Positions 15,149-23,067 of a stretch of DNA of 39,170 nt are shown piece after piece. Each line of letters starts with the position of its first letter. Positions within the stretch are counted from its first letter, which is position 1. Origin of the DNA: Spirochaetaceae bacterium (GTDB taxonomy: Bacteria; Spirochaetota; Spirochaetia; SZUA-6; Bin103); contig JAPPGB010000051.1 in assembly GCA_028821475.1 (NCBI GenBank), forward strand, positions 1 to 39,170, in the 5' to 3' direction. Made by a program: the position numbers and the translations under genes. Under the pieces are notes generated by a model, which saw only the letters and a list, made by a program, of their open reading frames with translations, was not told where the DNA came from and ran no database searches.

Positions 15149-16582
15149 ATGAGAGCGCAACGAACGGTCGCGGCCGCCGGCTTGGCGGTGTTGGCGGCGC
15201 TGGCGATGTTGACCGGGTGTGTCGGCGTCTCCGACGTAGTCCAGACGGCCGAATTCATGGAGCACTACCGCGCCGGCGAGTTCGCGGCAGCGAGCACTCT
15301 GCTCGGCGGTCCGACCGGGCTCGACTACCAGGCGGACAACCTGCTCACCTCGCTGCACGCCGGCAGCGCGCTGCGCAACGAGCAGCGCCACGACGCCGCG
15401 CGGGTGGCGCTCGACCGCGCCGAGGGGCAGTTGCTGTGGAAGTCGGACGAGGTCGCATCCGTCGACGACGTGCTCGGCGTCGGACTGAGCCTCATTGCCA
15501 GCGACCTGGCGCTGTCCTACCACGGCACCATCTACGAGGGCGTCCTGGTCAACACCTACAAGGCGCTCGGCGCGCTGGCGGCCGGCGACGCGGACCGCGC
15601 GCGCGTGGAATTCAATCGTGCCGCGCAGCGGCAGGACAACGCGGTCGACCAGCTCGCGGTCAAGGTGAGCGCGCTGACCGCCAGCGAAGACGAGGAAGCG
15701 CGCCAGCGGCACCGGGAGGAAATCGACGAGGCGGCGGCGGAGGTGATGGATCCGGACGGTCCGGTCGCCCGGCGGCTGGCCGCGGTCGAGTCGCTCGGCG
15801 AGTACCGGGGCCTGCGCAACCCGTTCACCGACTGGCTGCACGGGGTGTTCCGGCTGGCCACCGGCGAGGCCAACCGCGCCTCCAACCTGTTGCGCGACGC
15901 GGTGGCGGTGGACGGGCGCCGCAACCGCCATGCGCTCGCCGACTTCGCGGCGGCCGAACGCATCGCGCAGGGCGGCAGGACGGAGAGCGACCGGGTGTGG
16001 GTGATCCACGAGGATGGCCTTGGGCCGCGCCTGGAGGAGTTCCGGTTCGACGTCTTTGTGCCCACCGAGCACGGCCTGATCGCCGTCGGCACGGCGCTGC
16101 CCACCCTGTATGCGGGTACGCCCGCGTACGGCAGCCTGACCATCCGTGCCAACGGACGCACCACCGAGACCGAGCCGCTGCTGCACCTGGACCGCTACGT
16201 GGCGACCGAGTTCCGTGCCGGCTACGACGGGGTGGTGTTCAAGGCGGTGGTGGCGGCCGTCATCCGGGTGCTGGTACAGGTGGAGCTGCAGAAGGGCTCC
16301 GACAGCGGAGGCATCTTCGGCGCGCTGGCGCAGGTCGTGGTGCCGGCGGCGGCCACCATCGTCACGCAGGCCGACACGCGCATGTGGCGCGCGTTGCCGC
16401 ACACCATCGGAATAGCGAGTCTGCCGCGGCCCGCCGATGATATACTACGTATAGGAGCAGCGGATGCGTCCGCGATTGGCGAGGTGAGGCTGCCGCCGGG
16501 GCGATTCGTCGTCGTGACGGTAACCACCACGCGTCCGGGGGCACCGCCGGCTCTGAACACCTTTGCCCTGCCGGGAGGTTGA
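15149..16582 (+). CDS. COG3014-like lipoprotein
   Basis: Exported lipoprotein of 477 aa. The signal peptide ends in lipobox LTGC (C24). The N-terminal half is helical and repeat-like (YRAGEFAAASTLL, AGDADRARVEFNRAA), resembling tetratricopeptide-type packing. A middle motif, RGLRNPFTDWLHGVFRL, and the C-terminal beta-rich part match what I remember of the COG3014 family, which is often found beside lpoB. ATG 15149 is the first codon giving a proper signal peptide; AGGA lies about 14 nt upstream, rather far. The TGA overlaps the ribosome binding region of the LpoB-like gene, so the genes form an operon. Probably an outer-membrane envelope factor; the exact role is unknown. Confidence 0.8.
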   Translation: MRAQRTVAAAGLAVLAALAMLTGCVGVSDVVQTAEFMEHYRAGEFAAASTLLGGPTGLDYQADNLLTSLHAGSALRNEQRHDAARVALDRAEGQLLWKSDEVASVDDVLGVGLSLIASDLALSYHGTIYEGVLVNTYKALGALAAGDADRARVEFNRAAQRQDNAVDQLAVKVSALTASEDEEARQRHREEIDEAAAEVMDPDGPVARRLAAVESLGEYRGLRNPFTDWLHGVFRLATGEANRASNLLRDAVAVDGRRNRHALADFAAAERIAQGGRTESDRVWVIHEDGLGPRLEEFRFDVFVPTEHGLIAVGTALPTLYAGTPAYGSLTIRANGRTTETEPLLHLDRYVATEFRAGYDGVVFKAVVAAVIRVLVQVELQKGSDSGGIFGALAQVVVPAAATIVTQADTRMWRALPHTIGIASLPRPADDILRIGAADASAIGEVRLPPGRFVVVTVTTTRPGAPPALNTFALPGG

Positions 16583-16587
16583 ATGTC

Positions 16588-17211
16588 ATGAAGATCCATC
16601 TGTTCGCGCTCGCCGTCGCCGCCGCCGTACTGGCCGGCTGCGCCACCGGCCCGCAATACCTGACCGGTCCGGGCACCGAACGGCCCGACCCGCGCGGCGA
16701 GACCGTGCTGGGCCTCGACTACCGCGACTTCGAGTACGCCGCCGAGCAGGCGGTGGATTCGTTCCTGTCGAGCCCGCTGTCACGCAAGCCGGGCAGCACC
16801 GCGCCATGGGTGATGGCGATCAGCCGCATGGTCAACGACACCGCGCTCAACATCGACACCGACCAGCTGGTCAAGAAGATCCGCGTCGACCTGCTCGACA
16901 GCGGTCGGGTGATCGTGACCACCGCCGTCGGGCTCGAGGGGCCGGAAGATCCGCTCGCCGCCAAGACGCGTGAACTGCAGGAATCCGAGCTGTTCAACCA
17001 GGAAACCGTGGCCCAGGACGGCACCATGGTAGCCCCGGAGCTGAGCCTGTCCGGCAAGATCATCGGGCGCACCAACCGGGTGGGCGACAAGCAGCAGGTG
17101 GACTACTACTTCCAGCTCACCGCCACCAACATCGAGACCGGACTCGCCTACTGGGAATTCGAAGAGGTGATCGCCAAGATCGGCGACAACCAGCGGTTCT
17201 CGTGGGAGTAA
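16588..17211 (+). CDS. lpoB: LpoB-like penicillin-binding protein activator
   Basis: Outer-membrane lipoprotein of 207 aa resembling LpoB/YcfM (COG3417), which in enterobacteria spans the periplasm to stimulate PBP1b. Signal peptide with lipobox LAGC (C18), then a short Pro-rich linker (GPGTERPDPRGE) and the folded domain with DYRDFEYAAEQAV, a segment on binding and controlling partner steps (PWVMAISRMVNDTALNIDTD) and the C-terminal strand YWEFEEVIAK. The linker is much shorter than in E. coli. Start ATG 16588 has GGGAGG 9 nt upstream, inside the end of the preceding gene. That the target is a class A PBP is inference from family. Confidence 0.85.
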   Translation: MKIHLFALAVAAAVLAGCATGPQYLTGPGTERPDPRGETVLGLDYRDFEYAAEQAVDSFLSSPLSRKPGSTAPWVMAISRMVNDTALNIDTDQLVKKIRVDLLDSGRVIVTTAVGLEGPEDPLAAKTRELQESELFNQETVAQDGTMVAPELSLSGKIIGRTNRVGDKQQVDYYFQLTATNIETGLAYWEFEEVIAKIGDNQRFSWE

Positions 17212-17219
17212 GGCATAGC

Positions 17220-18581
17220 GTGACGTCGAACAAAGGGATCATGCTGGCGGCTGTGGCGGTCTCGATCATCTTGTTGGGTGTCGCTCCTCCGGCATTGTCG
17301 CAGGACGTCGCGGCCGGGACCGATTCCTGCTTCGATGGTCTTCCAAGTGCCAGGGTAGACGAGCTGCTGGATCGGTGGGAACGCCAGGATCCGCTGGGTC
17401 AAGCTCTCACCGGGCGAGACGACATCACGGTTGTTCGTGGGTCAGCCCTGGTTGGAAAGAGCGCGCATGAGAAAGACTGGGGCAAGTCGCGTTCTGTCGC
17501 TTATGTTCGAGCGTATCTGGATGCTATGGGAGAATTCGTCGAGAAGAGACGAAGCGCAATCAGATCCGATACTGTCCGCCACTACCTGGAGGACGACCAT
17601 GGAGTCATCGAAGAGAGCAACCCGGAGTCGTACCTTGACCGGATCGGGACGAAGTATGCCGCGCTCCTCGAAAAGAAACTTGACAATGCACTCACGGAAG
17701 AGGGTCTGAGCCACAGCGAGATTGAGCAACTGACCGCACCCCGGAAGGTGATTCGGTTTCGCGACTCCGTTACTCGCAGGTCGACGGTCGAAGCCAGCGG
17801 GACTGCCTCCGGATTAGTCCCTGTCAAGACGGTCGAAGTCGTGAGTTGTGATGGTGACACGGCGATCGGTGTAGTATTGGCATCCTCCCGAAGGATGGTT
17901 CTTCTGGCCGCCCAAGTCGCCAGTGGAGAGCCTATTTCTCCCGATCCTGAACGTGCTGGTAAGACAGTCGCTGAACAGTTGAATTCACTTGCTGACGTTG
18001 ATCTGGTAACCGAATTCGGGATCCGTCGCTGGTGGGACGATCAGGGGTATCCGGTAATCATCTCATTTGGACAGTGGGGATGGTACTCGGCGAACCTGAA
18101 TAACAGACAGAAGGATCGTGCGTATAGATTCGCGAAGGAGCAAGCTGAGATGCAGGCGAAGGCATACCTGAGCGAGTTCATCAACCTGGGGACACTATTC
18201 ACAAGCGAGAGCGAGACCGGGAGCGTTGCGGAGGAAGCGACGATTCGCCATAGCAGCGGGATAGGCGAAGACGTCGACGTGGAGAATATGATTGACCGGC
18301 TGCTTCGTACGGCACAGACTGAGTCTCGGGTAGCTCTCACCGGTTTGAGCACCCTCCGAACATGGGATGCTACCCATCCGCTCGCGAAAGATCAGGAGTT
18401 GGTGGGCACGGTAGTTTACTGGTCCCCGGCGTTGGAAGACAGCGCTCGCAAGGGCCTCGGTCTGAGTACGAAGCATGCTCCGCCGGAACAGACGGACGAA
18501 CAGAAGGCTGAACCGACTGCGAGCCGCGTCGAAGGCGGTACGACGGAGAGCAAGGTGCAGACGGATGCCGCTGACTTTTAG
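17220..18581 (+). CDS. Secreted protein of the lpoB operon, unknown function
   Basis: Exported protein of 453 aa with a signal peptide (hydrophobic core MLAAVAVSIILLGV, cleavage near ALSQ). The mature chain has a helical N-terminal half with an unusually lower-GC codon mix, then a conserved-looking segment, QGYPVIISFGQWGWYS, followed by a helix with EQAEMQAKAYLSEFIN, and late VGTVVYWSP. This resembles uncharacterised secreted families found next to lpoB/csgG-like genes (I tentatively think of DUF6844). Start GTG 17220 follows TAAGG; an in-frame GTG at 17202 would overlap the LpoB-like gene. The tail is Glu/Thr-rich and disordered. The CsgG-like gene follows after 24 nt. No enzyme motif seen. 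Confidence 0.7.
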   Translation: MTSNKGIMLAAVAVSIILLGVAPPALSQDVAAGTDSCFDGLPSARVDELLDRWERQDPLGQALTGRDDITVVRGSALVGKSAHEKDWGKSRSVAYVRAYLDAMGEFVEKRRSAIRSDTVRHYLEDDHGVIEESNPESYLDRIGTKYAALLEKKLDNALTEEGLSHSEIEQLTAPRKVIRFRDSVTRRSTVEASGTASGLVPVKTVEVVSCDGDTAIGVVLASSRRMVLLAAQVASGEPISPDPERAGKTVAEQLNSLADVDLVTEFGIRRWWDDQGYPVIISFGQWGWYSANLNNRQKDRAYRFAKEQAEMQAKAYLSEFINLGTLFTSESETGSVAEEATIRHSSGIGEDVDVENMIDRLLRTAQTESRVALTGLSTLRTWDATHPLAKDQELVGTVVYWSPALEDSARKGLGLSTKHAPPEQTDEQKAEPTASRVEGGTTESKVQTDAADF

Positions 18582-18605
18582 CCATTGGACGAGCGGAGGG
18601 ACGAC

Positions 18606-20054
18606 ATGAGTAGGACACGTTGTTACGCAGGGTCGGGATCATGGAGCAGAATTGCCGTGGTACTGTTCATCCTGGTTGCTGGTTTCGTGGATGCGCAAGT
18701 GTCGGCAGAATTTCACGAAACACGCGGGACGGGCGCCAGTGAGCGGGAGGCGATCGAGGATGCGCTGCAGAATGCCGCGTTCCAGCTCTGTGGCGTCACC
18801 ATACGGTCGGAGACCTCGTCCTCGGTTTCCGTTGCCGTCGATGATGATGGGATGAAGTTGGTCGAACACGTCAATGATCGCATTCGCGTTGCCACCGGGA
18901 AGGAGGATTGCCGGTTCAGCGGTTACGAGCGAGTCAGCGTCACTCGGGAAGGCGACGGCGTGCGCGCCCATCTCCGGGTTCAGTACTCGACCTATCGCGT
19001 GCCTGGTCCGCCGGTAGAGCGGCGTCGTCTTGCAGTGCTGGACTTCGCGATGGATGAGGTGCATCTGTATGGCACCGGCGCCGCTCGCGAGCAGCGTAGC
19101 GGCGGACGCGTGATACGGAGTGGCGTGGATGTCGACTACGATCTCACCCGGAATCTTCAGGAGCGATTCCGAGCAAAGATCGAGGAGTTGCTGACCCAGG
19201 GACGGCGCTTCGGCGTGCTGGATCGCCGCTCCCCGGATATCTACGAACAGGAAAAGAAGCTTCTGGAATCCGCCGATGTTGATCCGAGCGAAGGGGCACG
19301 CTTGGGCAACGTCCTGGGTGTTGACTACATGCTATACGGAACGGTCGATCGTATAGAGGTCACGGAGGAGCGCAAGACGATCGCTCTTACTGGCGAGAGT
19401 ACATCGAAGGTGCAAGCGACCGTCCGGGTCCGGTTCTCGGTTCTCGCGGTGGCGACGCGCCAAGTGAAGTGGTCATCGTCGCTGGAGTTGCAACATGAGT
19501 TGTCCGACGAAATCCGCACGGAGCAGGCTGCGGAACGTTTGCTCGATGAACTTGCGCTGCACATCGTGGACGAGTTGACGGAGAATATCTTTCCCCCGGT
19601 GGTGACGCAGGTCACGGGATGGGGAAGTTTCGTAGTGAACCGGGGTGGTAACACCGTCCGTGAGGACGATCTATTCGAAGTCTTCGCTATAGGCGACAGG
19701 CTAGTAGATCCCGATACGGGCGAGAGTCTGGGGCGCCTTGAAACCACTGCCGGCATTGCTCGCATCACCTCCGTCAAGCCGAAGTTCTCGCTCGCGGAGA
19801 TGATCACCGATCACGACGGCATCGCGCGAGGCATGATCCTGCGCCGTTTCCACGACTTCCTGGGTAGGGAGGCCGGATCGGACTCCAAGACTCATCAACA
19901 ACGCGGAGATGAAGAGCGCAACTACCGCCGCATCGACACCGACGGAGACGGTGATGGCTTGCCCGACTACCTGAATCGCGACGCCAACACCGGCGACAGC
20001 GACGGCGACGGGCTGCCCGACTACCTGAACCGCGACAACCTCCGCCGCCGGTAG
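18606..20054 (+). CDS. CsgG-like exported protein with Asp/Gly-rich tail
   Basis: Exported protein of 482 aa. Signal peptide (IAVVLFILVAGFVDA, about 17-31) without a lipobox Cys. Residues ~33-135 resemble the LPP20/FlgT-like N-terminal module (GTGASEREAIEDALQNAAFQL). Residues ~139-420 resemble CsgG/HfaB: RRLAVLDFAM, RFRAKIEELLTQGRRFGVLDR, GNVLGVDYMLYGTVD and VRVRFSVLAVATRQVKW. Classical CsgG is lipidated and forms a secretion channel; this one lacks the lipidation Cys and may be periplasmic. The last ~40 residues contain two near-identical DGDGLPDYLNRD repeats, like thrombospondin type 3 calcium loops. Start ATG 18606 has GGAGGG upstream. It is the last gene of the operon; the GNAT remnant begins at the next base. 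Confidence 0.8.
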   Translation: MSRTRCYAGSGSWSRIAVVLFILVAGFVDAQVSAEFHETRGTGASEREAIEDALQNAAFQLCGVTIRSETSSSVSVAVDDDGMKLVEHVNDRIRVATGKEDCRFSGYERVSVTREGDGVRAHLRVQYSTYRVPGPPVERRRLAVLDFAMDEVHLYGTGAAREQRSGGRVIRSGVDVDYDLTRNLQERFRAKIEELLTQGRRFGVLDRRSPDIYEQEKKLLESADVDPSEGARLGNVLGVDYMLYGTVDRIEVTEERKTIALTGESTSKVQATVRVRFSVLAVATRQVKWSSSLELQHELSDEIRTEQAAERLLDELALHIVDELTENIFPPVVTQVTGWGSFVVNRGGNTVREDDLFEVFAIGDRLVDPDTGESLGRLETTAGIARITSVKPKFSLAEMITDHDGIARGMILRRFHDFLGREAGSDSKTHQQRGDEERNYRRIDTDGDGDGLPDYLNRDANTGDSDGDGLPDYLNRDNLRRR

Positions 20055-20462
20055 GTGGGCGACTACACCGTCGCCGCGCACCGCGAGCGCGGGAAACCGG
20101 CACCGGCGGTGCGCCAGCTCCATCACGGCGAGGGATGGTGGCCACTGCGGAGTATCGCACAGATCGATGCCTTCCTGGCGGGTTCTCCAGCGGTGGGCGC
20201 ATGGCACCGCGGTGAACTGGTCGGGTTCGCGCGTGCCGTCATCGACACCCATCTGCGTGCCTACATTGAGGACGCGGTAGTGGATCGCGCCCACCGCCGA
20301 CGCGGGGTGACGACCAAGATGCCGGATCGGCTCATGGTCGAGTTGGGCTCTACACACCTCGTCTGACTGTTCAGTGCAGCCGAACTGGTACCGCTCTACC
20401 GGCGGCGCGGATTCCGCCCGACACGACAGGTCGTCATACACTCCCACGCTCAGCAGGGTTGA
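20055..20462 (+). pseudogene. GNAT acetyltransferase with in-frame stop (module copy 1)
   Basis: The frame from GTG 20055 encodes a typical small GNAT N-acetyltransferase: VRQLHHGEGWWPLRS, GAWHRGELVGFARAVID, then YIEDAVVDRAHRRRGV at the acetyl-CoA site. TGA at 20364-20366 stops it after 103 residues, but the same frame continues with LFSAAELVPLYRRRGF and ends at 20462, where GNAT proteins normally end. A single-base change would make such a TGA, so this is most likely a recent pseudogene. The sequence after the stop is still family-like. A degraded homologue lies at 22644-22971. It is not certain that the GTG, one base after the CsgG-like stop, is the original start. Confidence 0.8.
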
Positions 20463-20647
20463 CCGGAGAGCTGAGTGACGGCGGCACTATGGAGATACGA
20501 AAGCCAGGACGAAGCGGGAGGCCATCATTACTGCGAATGCAGGACTTCAACTGCCGGGTCCGGATGGCGACCCTGGTGCGCCATCTCGGTACCTGTGACA
20601 AACGCATCTCTGCTGCGGAGCTAGAGGAGCTGCGTGAGACGCAGTGA
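20459..20647 (+). pseudogene. vapB antitoxin remnant (module copy 1)
   Basis: Decayed relative of the intact vapB at 23068-23271. The last part, DFNCRVRMATLVRHLGTC and the following ISAAELEELRET, matches the intact DFNRRARMAALVRHLGTC almost residue for residue. The upstream part aligns only at DNA level: one base lost and a compensating base gained near 20498-20535 put the middle out of frame, and the ribbon-helix-helix start has small deletions. It begins inside the end of the GNAT remnant and overlaps the vapC stub by the same GTGA arrangement used in the intact pair. Not expected to make a functional antitoxin. Confidence 0.8.
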
Positions 20648-20685
20648 CAGTGGCAGACACTTCAGCGTGGAGATCCACAACCTAA
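20644..20685 (+). pseudogene. vapC toxin stub (module copy 1)
   Basis: GTG 20644 begins VTVADTSAW, the PIN-domain N-terminus (compare MTLVDTSAW of the intact toxin at 23268), but a TAA at 20683-20685 follows and no PIN homology is visible beyond. The toxin gene has been lost after its first dozen codons. Identified by comparison with the intact copy. Confidence 0.75.
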
Positions 20686-20778
20686 GGGACGAAGTGCTCC
20701 GCTGACCGCATGTGCTTGAAGCATCGACTTCGCTTGAAGGGGACTTAACTCTAACGAGTCAGTAATCAATGCGATCCC

Positions 20779-20807
20779 TTGAGATCCGCGGTCCCGCTGT
20801 GTATAGT
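20779..20807 (+). promoter_or_regulatory. Candidate sigma70 promoter for the 20859 lipoprotein
   Basis: TTGAGA, 17-nt spacer, TATAGT. A start near 20814 would give a 45-nt leader containing the AGAGGG ribosome binding site. The surrounding ~170 nt between the vapC stub and this gene hold nothing else I recognise. Confidence 0.55.
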
Positions 20808-20858
20808 CATAGTCCAGCCAAAGGGCTATGTCCGCAATCCATCAGTTAGAGGGTGCAC

Positions 20859-21560
20859 ATGTTCCAATCGTTCCGAATGATCGCTCACGCCAGATCAGCC
20901 GTAGTCATAGCCGCTGTTCTTGCTTTAGCTTCCTGTAAAACCATGGTGGCGACTGACCTTTACACTAGCGATCTCATCAGCGCAACCGAAGGAGAGCAAT
21001 TGACCGCTCCTATGGTGATCAGTATCGAGTTGCCTTCCGAGTCGAAATGCAAGGAGTTCGCCTCCGACATCGCTGACGCCATCAGATCAGAGATGGAGAC
21101 AGCGACACACATCGGATGCCGTACAGAGGCATTTAACAATTTCGCGGACTATAGAGTCCAATCTGAGATTGTTACGTATGACGGGTCTGCTCGACTGCTT
21201 GGCAGGCCGCTTGCGATTGGTGTGACGTCCGTCGGCGATGATTTCATCGTGACCTACCTTATTAATCCCGAAGGGATCAAAGCGGTCTGGAACGGCTTGC
21301 CGGAAGAGTTGACCAGATTCGAAACTTTCGATCCTGATTTGTACCTTAGCGCCGTTCTTACAAATGATCTCCGCGAGCCAGTAGAAGTCGTCACCGATGA
21401 TGTCTTTGTCGATGGTGTGCCCGTACAGGGTACGGCACGGCGTCTTCTACTCCGCCGAGACCAAGTCGTGATTCAGATGTCCAATGTGACGAACACCGCA
21501 TTCGGTTCCACCGATAACGTCGCGCATGTCGTGACTTTCAGAATAGCCGAAGTTGAGTAG
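20859..21560 (+). CDS. Lipoprotein of unknown function
   Basis: Exported lipoprotein of 233 aa. The signal peptide ends in lipobox LASC (C26). The mature part is acidic and beta-rich, with VISIELPSESKCKEF near the start and VVTDDVFVDGVPVQG and VAHVVTFRIAEVE at the end; there are few helices and no catalytic motif I can recognise. I chose ATG 20859 because AGAGGG lies 5 nt before it; a GTG at 20853 would overlap that site. Base composition is clearly less GC-rich than the housekeeping genes, and it sits between the two copies of the GNAT-vapBC module, so it may be acquired. It resembles small DUF7424-type lipoproteins, but this is a weak impression. It has its own promoter candidate. Confidence 0.75.
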   Translation: MFQSFRMIAHARSAVVIAAVLALASCKTMVATDLYTSDLISATEGEQLTAPMVISIELPSESKCKEFASDIADAIRSEMETATHIGCRTEAFNNFADYRVQSEIVTYDGSARLLGRPLAIGVTSVGDDFIVTYLINPEGIKAVWNGLPEELTRFETFDPDLYLSAVLTNDLREPVEVVTDDVFVDGVPVQGTARRLLLRRDQVVIQMSNVTNTAFGSTDNVAHVVTFRIAEVE

Positions 21561-22067
21561 AATTGGATTGAAATAGCAATATCACAGAAGCCGATAGAAA
21601 TATGAACTATACGGTGGTCGGAATGAGCAGTATCCTTGGGGCTGGGCTGGGAGGCGGTCCTGGTGTCGTTGCCTCGGCACTACTTCCCGTTGCAGCAGAT
21701 CCGGGGAAGCGACGGTCGGGATCAATTACCACGTCGAGCTATGCAAGGACCGGCCCCACGACAGCGTGCGCCATCGCCCAGTACCCGCGACCCTCCCAAC
21801 AAGATCAGGCTGCTGTAAGACGAGCGTACCGTGGCGAGCTACTACGACAACGTGCGCATCGCCGAGTATCAGCTTGACCGCACACTATCGCACGACATCG
21901 CGCCGCAGGACAGTCTCATCATCCTATTCTCTTTTCTCACTGGTAGAACGAACACATAGAGAGGACTTACAAGTGTAATCCTCTTCCGTTCGCGTGCGGA
22001 CGCCCATTTCTGTGAGAAAGCGAATGCACTTCCCAGATCTATGTCGAAATATCGAAATAAAACGTGT
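21561..22067 (+). pseudogene. Non-coding stretch with a broken reading frame
   Basis: About 500 nt without an intact gene. Within 21636-21959 one frame is open except for TAA at 21816-21818. After the stop it reads ASYYDNVRIAEYQLDRTLSH, which looks protein-like. Between about 21720 and 21790 a different frame reads INYHVELCKDRPHDSV, also protein-like. This suggests a frameshifted, stop-containing relic of a real gene, possibly with a beta-sandwich (DNVRI-type) domain. I cannot name a family. The last part (21960-22067) is AT-richer and leads into the promoter of the next gene. Confidence 0.3.
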
Positions 22068-22096
22068 TTGACGAGAAGTGAAGGGTGTGATACAAT
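22068..22096 (+). promoter_or_regulatory. Candidate sigma70 promoter for the 22111 gene
   Basis: TTGACG, 17-nt spacer, TACAAT, in AT-richer DNA. The predicted start (about 22103) is only about 8 nt before the ATG at 22111, so the leader would be too short for a normal ribosome binding site, and none is visible. Confidence 0.6.
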
Positions 22097-22110
22097 GGCT
22101 GCCACTATAG

Positions 22111-22467
22111 ATGGAACAGAAGAAGAAGGGTTGCTTGGGCCGCGTTATCAAGCTCTTCGCAATTGCTGTATCTGTGATCGTAGTGCTGGTGATAATAGCG
22201 TATTTTCTCGCCGATGATACGACCGGTAGTGGGGAACTGGACTGCGATACACTGATGCCGCGTATAGTGAAGCTCTCCGAGGAAAACGAAGGCCCATTTG
22301 CAGCGAAGATATTGAAGGTGTCCGAAGTCGAGGAAGTTAGCAGGTCGGAGACATTGCTTCTCTGCCGTGGAAGTGCAAAGTGGAGTCGTGGTGAGGATAG
22401 CTACGTTGAATTCCATTGGGAAAAAGACAGCGATGGAGACGCGTTCATAGGCTATAAGCGTAGCTGA
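22111..22467 (+). CDS. Small single-pass membrane protein, unknown
   Basis: Protein of 118 aa: a short Lys-rich cytoplasmic start (MEQKKKGCLGR), one strong TM helix (about 15-33, IAVSVIVVLVIIAYFL) and an ~80-residue acidic domain presumably outside the membrane, with two Cys (in ELDCDT and LLLCRGS) that could form a disulphide. The end is hydrophilic (FHWEKDSDGDAFIGYKRS). By the positive-inside rule the N-terminus is cytoplasmic. No homologue recognised. The start lacks a ribosome binding site, in line with a very short leader from the promoter just upstream. Low-GC codon use and position between module copies suggest an acquired gene. An uncleaved signal anchor is the likeliest reading. Confidence 0.7.
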   Translation: MEQKKKGCLGRVIKLFAIAVSVIVVLVIIAYFLADDTTGSGELDCDTLMPRIVKLSEENEGPFAAKILKVSEVEEVSRSETLLLCRGSAKWSRGEDSYVEFHWEKDSDGDAFIGYKRS

Positions 22468-22520
22468 CGCCGCCGGTGGTCTGGGACAGCCGAGTGGCGA
22501 AGGGGTAGGTCCTGATAGGT

Positions 22521-22540
22521 CCGGAAAATCGTGTTTTCGG
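22521..22540 (+). terminator. Weak terminator-like hairpin
   Basis: Arms CCGGAAAA and TTTTCGG (one bulged G) around a 5-nt loop, followed by TTTGCATCTT. It lies about 55 nt after the small membrane protein's stop. The T tract is poor, so function is uncertain. The rest of 22468-22643 shows nothing recognisable. Confidence 0.3.
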
Positions 22541-22643
22541 TTTGCATCTTGAAAGATCGATGGGTTCTTCGACAGTCCAGCGACGACCTTTGAACAGGAT
22601 TTCCGATCTGTGCACTGCGTGCGATACCGGCGCAATCGGAGGC

Positions 22644-22971
22644 CGGCTCTACAAGGATGAGGGTTGGTAGCCGCGCGGAGGACCGCTGCCATCGGTGCAG
22701 TGTTTGCAGCAGCTCCGGAGGTAGGCGCTATGTACAATGTACAGGGAGCTTGGTGGGTTCGCCCGTACGGTCATAAACAAGGGTCTGTGGGCGATCGTGC
22801 GGTCGAAAACCAGAAGGCTCTCAACCGCCGGTGCGGTGTGGACCATCGGGAACCGGAGTGGGGACGCGGATGTTCGTCGACCGGGTTCGGCGCTGCTGTA
22901 GTGGCTGCTCAGTTCCGCCGAGTTGGCGCCGCTCGAAACGGTTCGGTCGTCGTCCGACACGGCAGGTCGGG
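22644..22971 (+). pseudogene. Degraded GNAT acetyltransferase (module copy 2)
   Basis: No intact frame, but pieces in different frames match the GNAT remnant at 20055-20462 in the same order: RLYKDEGW then a TAG (compare QLHHGEGWW); VFAAAPEVGAMY (compare AFLAGSPAVGAW); ELGGFARTVI (compare ELVGFARAVI); and LLSSAELAPL (compare LFSAAELVPL). The ends share the base string CCGACACG-CAGGTCG apart from one substitution. Frameshifts and stops show it is long dead. It precedes the intact vapB, as copy 1 precedes its vapB remnant. Assigned purely by comparing the two segments by eye. Confidence 0.65.
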
Positions 22972-23032
22972 AGGCACCGTGACTAACTCTGCGGCGAATC
23001 GGACAACCTGACGATTCCAGAGCGCGAGAGCG

Positions 23033-23061
23033 TTGACGAGTGCTCCAGATCGGGTCATTGT
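23033..23061 (+). promoter_or_regulatory. Possible promoter for vapBC
   Basis: TTGACG, 17-nt spacer, CATTGT (weak -10, 3 of 6). The start would fall at or next to the vapB ATG (23068), implying a nearly leaderless message; alternatively GTGGAAA just before the ATG is a weak ribosome binding site served by a promoter further up. Confidence 0.3.
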
Positions 23062-23067
23062 GGAAAC

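Noticed and set aside
21602-21877. 91-aa open frame as a real gene
   Set aside because: Low-complexity Ala/Gly/Arg end, no ribosome binding site, and it mixes with two other frames that look more protein-like.
22664-23011. 115-aa open frame on the plus strand before vapB
   Set aside because: It lies over the degraded GNAT copy, whose homologous pieces are in more than one frame; no ribosome binding site.
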